The position numbers and the translations under genes are program-made. Of a stretch of 29,023 nt of DNA, positions 14,917-21,704 are shown one piece after another; position 1 is the stretch's first letter; every line of letters begins with the position of its first letter. Source of the DNA: CAZKFA01 sp964551925 (lineage in GTDB: Bacteria; Cyanobacteriota; Vampirovibrionia; LMEP-6097); NCBI GenBank assembly GCA_964551925.1, contig CAZKFA010000025.1:1-29023 (forward strand), in the 5' to 3' direction. The notes beneath the pieces were generated by a model. It was not told where the DNA came from. It made no database searches and worked only from the letters and a program-made list of their open reading frames with translations.

Positions 14917-16641
14917 ATGAACATCCATTCCTTATTATATCTTGTAACTCTATTTGCGCTAAGTTTTCTTGGTATTAGGTTGGTTCAATTGCAAATAATT
15001 GAGCATGATAAGTATAAGATTCTTGCAAAGAACAATACTAGTCGCGCTACTATTACTCGCGCGCCACGTGGGACAATTTACGATCGTAACGAAAATATTA
15101 TTGCTTCTAGTAAGCAATCATTAAGTGTTAATGTGTCACCGACAATTCTGCGCAAGAAAAGAGACAAGCATAAGGTTGCCAAAATTCTATCAAGATTTAT
15201 CAATTCGTCTTACGAAGAGTTGATGGATATTTTCAATAAGATGGATCCTAAAACACCCTTGTCTATAACGCTTGATAATGAAATTACAGTTGAAGATGCA
15301 ATTAAAATTTATGAGAATAGTCAAAGCCTGCCTGGTGTTGTAGTAGAGAAACAGGCAACTCGATACTATCCAGAAGGCGAGGCGATTGCTCACGCTGTTG
15401 GTTATGTTGGTGAAATTAGTAATGCTGAACTCAAAGATGGACGTAGTAGGGGGTTGGTGCTTGGTGATATCGTTGGTAAAACTGGCTTAGAGAAGGCTTT
15501 TGATTCGATATTACAAGGAGTGAAGGGAGAAGAGCGTGTTACGGTGGATAGATTTGGTAAGAGTTTGAAAATTGGCAATAAGGAGAGAAAAATAATTCAA
15601 GAAGCTCGTAAGGGACAGGATTTGCATACTACGATTGATTTGGAAGTGCAGAAGACTGCTTATGAAGCATTGAAGGATATTCATGGTGCTGCTGTTGTTA
15701 TTGATATTCGCAATGGTGCGGTGCTTACTTTGTTAAGTACACCAAGTTATGATCCGAATATTTTTACTAAACCAATTCCTTATGCTGTTTATAGTGACTT
15801 AGCTAGTCGTAAGGCTTTTGTGGACCGTTCTTTGTCGGCTTATACTCCAGGAAGTGTATGGAAAATATTTACGTCATTAGCTGCTCTGGAGCATGATGTG
15901 ATTAAGCCTGAAGAGAAGCTTTTTGTTAGTGGTAGATTGAATTATGGTGGTTTTGTTTTTGGGGATTGGACTAATAAAGAAGCTACGATGGGTTTTTATG
16001 AGGCTTTTGCGTGGTCTAGAAACACATACTTTTATCAGATCGCAAAAAGAATGAAGCCTGAGTGGATTGCTGATACTGCACGTAAATTTGGCGCAGCGAA
16101 ACCCTCAGGGATTGAGATTGAGGGTGAGGCAGTTGGTATTGTCCCCGATCCAGAGTGGAAACTTCAGAAACTGCGTGAGCCATGGTTCCCTGGTAATACA
16201 TTGCATCTTGCCATTGGACAAAGCTTTCTTTTGCTGACACCATTGCAAGTGGTGAGAATGGTTTCTGGAATTGCAACTGAAGGTAAAGTGCCAAGATTAC
16301 ATTTGATCCAAAATCATATGAAAGAAGATTATGAATTAGTGACGGGCATTGATCCTAGTAATTATCGAATTATTAAGTCTGCTATGGAGCAATGTGTAGA
16401 CACTGGTACTGGTGGAGCTTCAAAGATGCTTGAAGTGAAGATTGCTGGTAAAACTGGTTCTGCTGAGGTACGTGGCTTCAAGCGTTCTACCCATTCGTGG
16501 TTTGCATCTTATGCACCAGCTGATAATCCTCGTATTGCGATGGTTGTTTTTGGTGAAGGTGAGGGGCATGGTGGTTCTATATCAGCTCCAAGAGCTAGAA
16601 AGATTTATCAAAGACTCTACGAATTAGGATACTTTAAATAG
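14917..16641 (+). CDS. mrdA: Penicillin-binding protein 2 (peptidoglycan transpeptidase)
   Basis: A 574-residue class B PBP anchored by one N-terminal transmembrane helix (about residues 5-22). The dimerisation domain has RAPRGTIYDRN and RYYPEGEAIAHAVGYVGEI. The transpeptidase domain keeps all active-site motifs: nucleophile Ser313 in PGSVWK, Ser367-x-Asn369 in WSRNTYF, and Lys512-Thr-Gly in AGKTGSAEV. PBP2 rather than PBP3 is favoured by the sequence around KTGLEKAFDSILQG and by the length. Its usual partner rodA and mreBCD are absent here. It starts 41 bases from the divergent mlaF-like gene and ends two bases from mutS on the other strand. Confidence 0.9.
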   Translation: MNIHSLLYLVTLFALSFLGIRLVQLQIIEHDKYKILAKNNTSRATITRAPRGTIYDRNENIIASSKQSLSVNVSPTILRKKRDKHKVAKILSRFINSSYEELMDIFNKMDPKTPLSITLDNEITVEDAIKIYENSQSLPGVVVEKQATRYYPEGEAIAHAVGYVGEISNAELKDGRSRGLVLGDIVGKTGLEKAFDSILQGVKGEERVTVDRFGKSLKIGNKERKIIQEARKGQDLHTTIDLEVQKTAYEALKDIHGAAVVIDIRNGAVLTLLSTPSYDPNIFTKPIPYAVYSDLASRKAFVDRSLSAYTPGSVWKIFTSLAALEHDVIKPEEKLFVSGRLNYGGFVFGDWTNKEATMGFYEAFAWSRNTYFYQIAKRMKPEWIADTARKFGAAKPSGIEIEGEAVGIVPDPEWKLQKLREPWFPGNTLHLAIGQSFLLLTPLQVVRMVSGIATEGKVPRLHLIQNHMKEDYELVTGIDPSNYRIIKSAMEQCVDTGTGGASKMLEVKIAGKTGSAEVRGFKRSTHSWFASYAPADNPRIAMVVFGEGEGHGGSISAPRARKIYQRLYELGYFK

Positions 16642-16643
16642 AT

Positions 16644-19286
16644 CTATTTAAGCCATAAAGGCAGTTTGTTGATGTCAATATTGCCATCAATCGTGACAGC
16701 AGCTTTCATGTGCTGGTGATCAAGTTTGCGATTGTTTAAACCAAGTTTGCGATTGCGATTGTTTTGCAGTTGATTGTTGATTGCTCTAGCTCTTTCTAGA
16801 ACTGCTTTTGGCAATCCAGCTAATTTGGCTACTTCAATTCCGTAACTCTTGTCAGTAGAGCCTTCTGCTACTTTGTGTAAGAATTCTATTTCTGTTTTGC
16901 CAGATTTGTTTTCACAGACCAATACTTGATAATTTTTAATCGAGTTGTATAGTTTATCTAGATTTGCTAGTTCGTGGTAATGAGTTGCAAAAATTGTCCT
17001 TGGTTGGAAATTTTTTGCTAGGTATTCAACGATAGACCATGCTATTGCTACGCCATCATAAGTGCTGGTGCCGCGACCAATTTCATCAAGAATGATGAAG
17101 CTGCGTTCTGACATGCCATTGAGAATATTGGCAGCTTCAACCATTTCTACCATAAAGGTAGATTGCCCAGAAGCTAGATCATCACTGGATCCTATCCTTG
17201 TGAAGATTCTATCAACTAAGCCTATTTCAGCATGATCTGCTGGTACGAATGAACCCATTTGAGCAAGAATAATAATTAAAGCGTTTTGTCGCATATAAGT
17301 ACTTTTGCCGGCCATATTAGGACCAGTCAGAATCATAATTCTAGTTTGATCTAGAGTGATATCATTCGGTACAAAAGCACCAGGACTTAATTTAGTCTCG
17401 ACTACAGGATGACGTCCGTTGATTATAGACAGATTGTGAGAGTTGTCTAGCGTTGGACAAGAGTAGTTGTTTTGTTTTGCTAGTATCGTAAGTGCTGATA
17501 GAGCATCTAGTTGAGCTATTTGTTGAGCGATATGTTTGATGATGGGTCCTGTCTGTGAGAGCTTTTGGCGGAGGTCGCTGAAGATCCTATATTCAAGAGC
17601 ATTGCGTCTAGATTCAGCGTGGGTTATTTTTTCTTCGAATTCTTTTAGTTCCGGAGTTACTGCTCTGATGGTATTAACCATGGTTTGTTTGATGACATAA
17701 TGTTCTGGCAATTTGCTTTGATTTAGGCGTGAGGTCTCGATATAGTAACCATGAACTTTATTGAAGCTGACTTTGAGGTTTTTGATTCCTGATTGATCGC
17801 GTTCATTATTCTCGAAATTGTTTAACCAAGTCTCAGAATCTTCTACTAAAGAAAGCAGTTCATCTAATTCTTGATTGAATCCGCGTTGAATAATATTGCC
17901 TTCAGTAATATTGATATTTGGTTCTGTCGCTATCGCTGTTTCAATGTTATTGATGAGGTCTGAAACTTGCTTGGGGATTAATTTTAGGCTTGTTAGTAAA
18001 CCAGAATATAAGTCTTGCATTAGGCTTGAGATTTGTAAAACTATGATTAATGAGTCCTTAAGGCTAATTAATTCTCTTGGGCTGATAATCTCGCTAATTA
18101 ATCTAGAAGATAGTCTATCGATGTCATAAGTTTCAGCTAATAGCTTATTCACGTTTGTACATAAGGGATAATTTGCTAATAGTTCTTTAATCGCTTCTTG
18201 TCTTGCTTTGATTAGGTTGATATCTAGCAATGGCTGCTCGAGCCAGTTACGTAAGACCCTGCGTCCCATTTTGGATGCTGTTCTATCTATAGTATTGAAT
18301 AATGATCCTGAGCTTGTACCATTGAGATTATTCTTTAATTCTAAATTACGTCGAGTGCTGCTATCAAGAACCATATACTCATCAATATGATAAGTACGGA
18401 TGATATCAAAATTTTTGCTTATATTGTTAGCAAATTCGTGTGCTTGAGTTTCTTTGAGGTATTCAATTATGGCACCTGCTGCTCTTAATCCAAAACCCTT
18501 AGCATTCTCTGCTAGATTGCTTTTGACTAGTTTGTCGGCAGAGTGAATCTCAAACACTGAGCTTAAATTTTGTCGTGCTAAATCCAAATCAAAATTACTT
18601 TGATTATAATTATTGAAAACGAATTTGTGATTTAAGCCATTGAGATCTATGATTGGACTATCGTCAGCGACAATTTGTCCAGTTTGTAGTCTGTTCTTTG
18701 CGCTGGGCACTAAGATTTCAGCTGCGTTGATACGAGTTAGTTCTTGTTCAAGTAATTCTCTTTTTATTTCAGTGACGTAGAATTCGCCCGTAGAAATGTC
18801 TGTATAGGCAATGCCACAATAGTCTTGATGCCGCGGTTCAGAATAAATTGCCATTATGAAATTATTCTGGTAGGAATCTAATAGTTCAAGATCATTGATA
18901 GTGCCTGGTGTGAAGATTTTTGTGATCTCGCGAGGCACTAAACCTTTACAGGTTTTTGGATCGGCCATTTGTTCAGCGATATAAACTTTGTAACCTTGTT
19001 CTAGAAGTTTTGCGATATAAGGTTTAACGGCTTTGGCTGGTACTCCTGCCATTGGTATACGTCCACCAGCATAGTTGTTTTCGGGGCGTCCGGTTAAGGT
19101 AATTTCTAATTCTTTAGCAAGTATGGTGGCATCATCAAAAAAAGCCTCATAAAAATCACCCATACGAAAGAATAGAACAGCTTTACCGTAAAGCTCGCGG
19201 CGGGCACGTAGATATTGCTGCATTACTGGGGTGAACAGCTCTATTTCTAAGCTATGGTAATTCTGATTAATAATATGAGAACTCAC
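16644..19286 (-). CDS. mutS: DNA mismatch repair protein MutS
   Basis: 880 residues with full MutS architecture. The mismatch-reading FRMGDFYEAF contains the Phe-x-Glu pair. Connector, lever and clamp domains follow, then the ATPase with Walker A TGPNMAGKSTYMRQ, the ILDEIGRGTSTYDGVAIAW box and FATHYHEL. It recognises mispairs and recruits MutL. The frame begins at GTG (19284-19286); no ATG occurs before TPVMQQYL, so GTG or a nearby alternative codon must be used. There is no Shine-Dalgarno. A perfect TATAAT (19295-19300, minus strand) lies eight bases upstream, making a leaderless GTG-start mRNA likely. Confidence 0.95.
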   Translation of the reverse strand: MSSHIINQNYHSLEIELFTPVMQQYLRARRELYGKAVLFFRMGDFYEAFFDDATILAKELEITLTGRPENNYAGGRIPMAGVPAKAVKPYIAKLLEQGYKVYIAEQMADPKTCKGLVPREITKIFTPGTINDLELLDSYQNNFIMAIYSEPRHQDYCGIAYTDISTGEFYVTEIKRELLEQELTRINAAEILVPSAKNRLQTGQIVADDSPIIDLNGLNHKFVFNNYNQSNFDLDLARQNLSSVFEIHSADKLVKSNLAENAKGFGLRAAGAIIEYLKETQAHEFANNISKNFDIIRTYHIDEYMVLDSSTRRNLELKNNLNGTSSGSLFNTIDRTASKMGRRVLRNWLEQPLLDINLIKARQEAIKELLANYPLCTNVNKLLAETYDIDRLSSRLISEIISPRELISLKDSLIIVLQISSLMQDLYSGLLTSLKLIPKQVSDLINNIETAIATEPNINITEGNIIQRGFNQELDELLSLVEDSETWLNNFENNERDQSGIKNLKVSFNKVHGYYIETSRLNQSKLPEHYVIKQTMVNTIRAVTPELKEFEEKITHAESRRNALEYRIFSDLRQKLSQTGPIIKHIAQQIAQLDALSALTILAKQNNYSCPTLDNSHNLSIINGRHPVVETKLSPGAFVPNDITLDQTRIMILTGPNMAGKSTYMRQNALIIILAQMGSFVPADHAEIGLVDRIFTRIGSSDDLASGQSTFMVEMVEAANILNGMSERSFIILDEIGRGTSTYDGVAIAWSIVEYLAKNFQPRTIFATHYHELANLDKLYNSIKNYQVLVCENKSGKTEIEFLHKVAEGSTDKSYGIEVAKLAGLPKAVLERARAINNQLQNNRNRKLGLNNRKLDHQHMKAAVTIDGNIDINKLPLWLK

Positions 19287-19294
19287 TTTAGTTA

Positions 19295-19300
19295 ATTATA
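19295..19300 (-). promoter_or_regulatory. -10 element of mutS, start-codon proximal
   Basis: TATAAT on the minus strand with eight bases to the GTG start. Transcription would begin at or within a base or two of the start codon. No convincing -35 is seen. Confidence 0.5.
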
Positions 19301-19320
19301 GCTATATAAATGGAGTATCA

Positions 19321-19383
19321 ATGATTAGCCGTATTTCCTTCCGCAACAGGCCCATAAATAAAAAAACCCCAGCTCGACCATAG
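19321..19383 (+). CDS. Possible 20-codon basic peptide ending inside the terminator
   Basis: ATG at 19321 opens a 20-codon frame (MISRISFRNRP..., nine Arg/Lys residues and prolines near the end). GGAG lies five bases upstream, and TATAAA about 12-17 bases upstream could be a -10. Its TAG (19381-19383) sits at the loop/3' arm of the hairpin at 19362-19394, an arrangement seen in leader-peptide attenuators. No gene on this strand follows closely enough to be an obvious target (next at 19680). It may be a chance frame. Confidence 0.2.
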   Translation: MISRISFRNRPINKKTPARP

Positions 19384-19394
19384 CTGGGGTTTTT
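19362..19394. terminator. Strong bidirectional intrinsic terminator
   Basis: AAAAACCCCAGCT (19362-19374) pairs perfectly with AGCTGGGGTTTTT (19382-19394) around a 7-nt loop. The minus-strand U tract (TTTTTTTATTT) is longer than the plus-strand one, so the main user is probably a minus-strand transcript coming from 19395-19540. No annotated large gene ends here, which is the reason to suspect a small RNA or small gene. Confidence 0.85.
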
Positions 19395-19404
19395 ATCTAT
19401 CCTA

Positions 19405-19500
19405 TTAACGCTTTAAATTCAAACCAACTTCAACTTTGCAGTATGGTCTACAGTTAAAATAATAAAAACAACCTATCTTTACTAAATTTAACCGAGCCAC
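19405..19500 (-). CDS. Possible 31-codon small gene between its own promoter and terminator
   Basis: On the minus strand a GTG at 19500 (directly after an in-frame TAG) opens 31 codons ending TAA-TAG at 19407-19402, ten bases before the terminator hairpin. The peptide is MARLNLVKIGC at the start and NCRPYCKVEVGLNLKR at the end. It has a hydrophobic or aromatic middle and three cysteines, not the low-complexity text usual for random AT-rich frames. An extended -10 (TGTTACAAT, minus strand) lies at 19539-19531. No Shine-Dalgarno is visible, and no family is recognised. The alternative is a non-coding RNA of about 160 nt with the same ends. Confidence 0.3.
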   Translation of the reverse strand: MARLNLVKIGCFYYFNCRPYCKVEVGLNLKR

Positions 19501-19530
19501 CTAAATTCATTGAATCTAAGCTTAAGGAGT

Positions 19531-19539
19531 ATTGTAACA
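19531..19539 (-). promoter_or_regulatory. Extended -10 for a short minus-strand transcript
   Basis: TGTTACAAT on the minus strand, with ATGAAA 17 bases upstream as a weak -35. Together with the terminator at 19362-19394 it defines a transcript of about 160 nt. Confidence 0.45.
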
Positions 19540-19605
19540 AAGTTTGGTTAAAATTTCATATTTTTTTTATTAATTCTCCTTAATCTTTTCTTTAGAATTA
19601 TGCTG

Positions 19606-19662
19606 AAAATGAGGTTCTTCAGAGAATTCGCAAAAGAACCATTCTGAAATTTATCTCATTTT
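19606..19662 (+). promoter_or_regulatory. Inverted-repeat element upstream of the 80-residue protein gene
   Basis: AAAATGAG (19606-19613) and CTCATTTT (19655-19662) are perfect inverted repeats. GTTCTT (19614-19619) pairs with AAGAAC (19634-19639) directly inside. TTCAGA (19618-19623) and TCTGAA (19642-19647) offer an alternative pairing. A TACAAT -10-like hexamer follows at 19667-19672. If that hexamer is used, the element is upstream DNA (an operator); if transcription starts earlier, it is a structured leader. The rest of 19395-19605 holds the candidate small transcript and an AT-rich tract with a T8 run. Confidence 0.45.
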
Positions 19663-19679
19663 GGGTTACAATTTTTATT

Positions 19680-19922
19680 ATGGCTGTAACACTGACTAAA
19701 GAGGAAAAAGAGCTAGGTAAATTGGTCATGGCCTATAATGGCTATCTTAAATCTAAAGGTAGCATTGAAGAATGGACAGATAAGTTTCTTTTGTCTGCTC
19801 GAGACAAATTCAGGAAACTTAGCCGCAAAACTCGTGGACAATGGTCTTTTGAGTTCTATGAAGCTCTACAAGAGCTAAATAAAGAAAGTATAAAAAGAAA
19901 TTTACAACCTAGTACCAAGTAA
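19680..19922 (+). CDS. Small protein of unknown function (80 aa)
   Basis: A highly charged, mostly helical 80-residue protein (MAVTLTKEEKELGKLVMAYN ...) with an aromatic cluster RGQWSFEFYEALQELN near residues 57-72. It has no signal peptide, membrane segment or cysteine. No family is recognised. The start has no Shine-Dalgarno, but TACAAT (19667-19672) ends seven bases before ATG, consistent with a leaderless transcript. Two inverted repeats lie just upstream. The stop is one base from the stop of the convergent 65-residue gene. Confidence 0.65.
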   Translation: MAVTLTKEEKELGKLVMAYNGYLKSKGSIEEWTDKFLLSARDKFRKLSRKTRGQWSFEFYEALQELNKESIKRNLQPSTK

Positions 19923-19923
19923 A

Positions 19924-20121
19924 TTACTCAGTTGGTGATTGCGCTGGTTCTTCAGCGGCACGATAGGAAGTTTCTGCGTTATCTGCGAATTCTAAAACGG
20001 TGCCCAAATTTTTGAGGCGTTGCTCATATTTCACGATTAGAGAATCAAGTTCTTTTCTTGTTCTATAAAGTGTTCCGAGTTCCTTTGCATATTTCTTGAA
20101 CTCCTCAACAATATTTTCCAT
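19924..20121 (-). CDS. Small coiled-coil protein of unknown function (65 aa)
   Basis: The start is taken at 20121 (MENIVEEFKKYAKELGTLYR) because GGAGG lies a few bases upstream on the minus strand. The longer frame to 20184 adds 21 residues with no ribosome site and was rejected. The first 45 residues are strongly helical with heptad-like spacing of hydrophobics (I, F, L, L, L, L, Y, L), suggesting a short coiled coil. The tail is Glu/Ala/Pro-rich (AAEEPAQSPTE) and probably disordered. It has no signal peptide. It is convergent with the 80-residue gene. Function is unknown. Confidence 0.65.
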   Translation of the reverse strand: MENIVEEFKKYAKELGTLYRTRKELDSLIVKYEQRLKNLGTVLEFADNAETSYRAAEEPAQSPTE

Positions 20122-20156
20122 GCTTCCTCCATACGTTAGTAGCAACCCTGTATTCA

Positions 20157-20184
20157 ATAGTAAGAATCGGCACATTGACCTCAA
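20157..20184 (-). promoter_or_regulatory. Likely promoter of the 65-aa protein gene
   Basis: On the minus strand TTGAGG (20184-20179) and TACTAT (20162-20157) are separated by 16 bases, giving a leader of about 30 nt before the Shine-Dalgarno GGAGG. Confidence 0.4.
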
Positions 20185-20199
20185 ACCTTTAATTAATTT

Positions 20200-20212
20200 C
20201 TGTAAATTACAG
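20200..20212. promoter_or_regulatory. 13-bp perfect palindrome, operator-like
   Basis: CTGTAAATTACAG is symmetric about its central A and lies 15 bp upstream of the -35 proposed for the 65-aa gene. Size and position fit a dimeric regulator site; the regulator is unknown. Confidence 0.35.
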
Positions 20213-20289
20213 GCTTAACCCTAATTGTAACGTTTAAGATAGTCTAAATCAATAGTCTTTGATGAAAATCAACCATTTGATGTAGGTGT

Positions 20290-21597
20290 TTATTGTATAG
20301 CTGTTGAAATTAGCTCATGAAGCTGGTTTGCGCTATTAGATTGGTGTGAACCATCAGCATTTATATTATGACTCTCTAGGTGTAAATGGTAGCCGTGGTC
20401 AATTTTTTTACCGTCTTTAATTTCAACTTTGCGAGCACTTCCAGTATTACCGCCTAAGCCTAGGCTTTGACCACATTGTACAAGATTTCCAGCACATGTG
20501 TTTTCATCAAGACTGTAGAGGTGAGCATAAGTCGTAGTACGCCCTCCCAGATATCTACCATTCGCATCAAATTCTGGAGTGAAGGTAATTAAACCATTGC
20601 CCGAAACTGGACTCAAAGCCTCATCATGAGCAGCTTCCCAGTTGGCACCTCTTGCAATGATGACACCAGCATTCATTGCTCGAATTCTTGGTCCTCGTTG
20701 AATACCATCAGCCTCTACTGTGACTCGATCTTTCTTGAAAAATAAATCTATAGCTCCACCATGATTATCATTTAAAGTTTGTAATCTTGGTAATTCTGAG
20801 TTGCGCGCGAATTTTTCAATAGGCTCACTACTTGTTGTAGTATCTAACCTTGCTCCAAAAACCCTTTGATAAGCAGCTATAGTCATCCATCGCTCTCTGG
20901 CATTGGCTCTGAGAGGGTGAATCTGTTCTAATGTTCTGGGAGGTTGTTCTCTCTGAGCAATTCTATCTATGTAAGCGTGACCCGTTCTGTTATTCCATGC
21001 ATTATCAGAAAGAGCAAATGCGTAATTGATTGCATGCGAGCCGAACAAACTCTGCTCTACTTGTTCTCTTGTGATTACATTGGCGCAAACCAATCCTTGT
21101 AGCTTTCGCATGTCGGTTTCAATTTCTCTATAACTTCTACCATCAATACTTGCTAAATTACTAGGATTAATTTGTTGAAGTAAAGTACGTGCTAATTGAG
21201 TTTGAGAAGTTAGATCTTCGACTCTTGTAAATCGGTCTGTCTCTACTTTAGGGCGTGCTGGAGCTTGAATCAAAGTATCAGTTTGATTAGCTCTTTGTAA
21301 TTTGAGATTGCCATCTGAGTCAATGCTTAAAACATCCCCATTACGAACTGTAATGTTTTTATTTGCATCAGCCAGTCTCAGGAAGTTTGCTGAACGAAAT
21401 AGTAAAGTAGCAGGAGAATGATTTGTTAGATGCGGAAATTCTCTTTGTTCCCTTGCAAGATTTTTTTGAAGTTGATCAAAAGCACTAATTATAGTATCTC
21501 CATCTTTGATGGCGTAACTTAAACCAGTATTGATGGCTGGCTGATAGGCTATTGTGGCGGCTGAAAGCGCGGCTAAAGATGTCATACCCCCTGGCAT
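20290..21597 (-). CDS. LysM-like / M23 (LytM-type) peptidase-domain protein
   Basis: A 435-residue protein. Residues about 28-92 resemble a stretched LysM module: LSYAIKDGDTIISAF at the start and NITVRNGDVLSID at the end. The middle (about 110-255) is helical and unrecognised. Residues about 275-420 resemble an M23 metallopeptidase: NHGGAIDLFF at the first ligand pair, TTTYAHLYSL, GLGGNTGSA and the HxH motif in YHLHLE. The Asp follows the first His by five positions instead of the usual four, so activity is uncertain. The N-terminus (MPGGMTSLAALSAATIAY) is weakly hydrophobic and not a classical signal. CTCCTT (21606-21611, plus strand) gives a good Shine-Dalgarno. Likely role: peptidoglycan hydrolysis or an EnvC/NlpD-like activator. 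Confidence 0.75.
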   Translation of the reverse strand: MPGGMTSLAALSAATIAYQPAINTGLSYAIKDGDTIISAFDQLQKNLAREQREFPHLTNHSPATLLFRSANFLRLADANKNITVRNGDVLSIDSDGNLKLQRANQTDTLIQAPARPKVETDRFTRVEDLTSQTQLARTLLQQINPSNLASIDGRSYREIETDMRKLQGLVCANVITREQVEQSLFGSHAINYAFALSDNAWNNRTGHAYIDRIAQREQPPRTLEQIHPLRANARERWMTIAAYQRVFGARLDTTTSSEPIEKFARNSELPRLQTLNDNHGGAIDLFFKKDRVTVEADGIQRGPRIRAMNAGVIIARGANWEAAHDEALSPVSGNGLITFTPEFDANGRYLGGRTTTYAHLYSLDENTCAGNLVQCGQSLGLGGNTGSARKVEIKDGKKIDHGYHLHLESHNINADGSHQSNSANQLHELISTAIQ

Positions 21598-21648
21598 AAT
21601 CTGTGCTCCTTGTATAAAGATAAAGCCTGTTTTTGTCTAACTTTGATA

Positions 21649-21704
21649 AGAGCTTAGTTAACCTAAGCTTAACTTAAGGATCCACTGAAAATACAAATCC
21701 TTAA
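21649..21704 (-). promoter_or_regulatory. Copy B of the shared motif, between topA and the LysM-M23 gene
   Basis: Minus strand: GGATTTGTATTTTCAGTGG (21700-21682), then ATCC, CTTAAGTT (21678-21671), AAG, CTTAGGTT (21667-21660), AAC, TAAGCTCT: units every 11 bp, as in copy A. TTAAGGAT (21674-21681) and ATCCTTAA (21697-21704) are also perfect 8-bp inverted repeats whose outer arm includes the topA stop codon. The site could therefore act as a hairpin at the topA 3' end. Both roles may coexist. Confidence 0.5.

Noticed and set aside
20122..20184. 21-codon extension of the 65-aa protein
   Set aside because: GGAGG is placed for the inner ATG, and the proposed promoter overlaps the extension.
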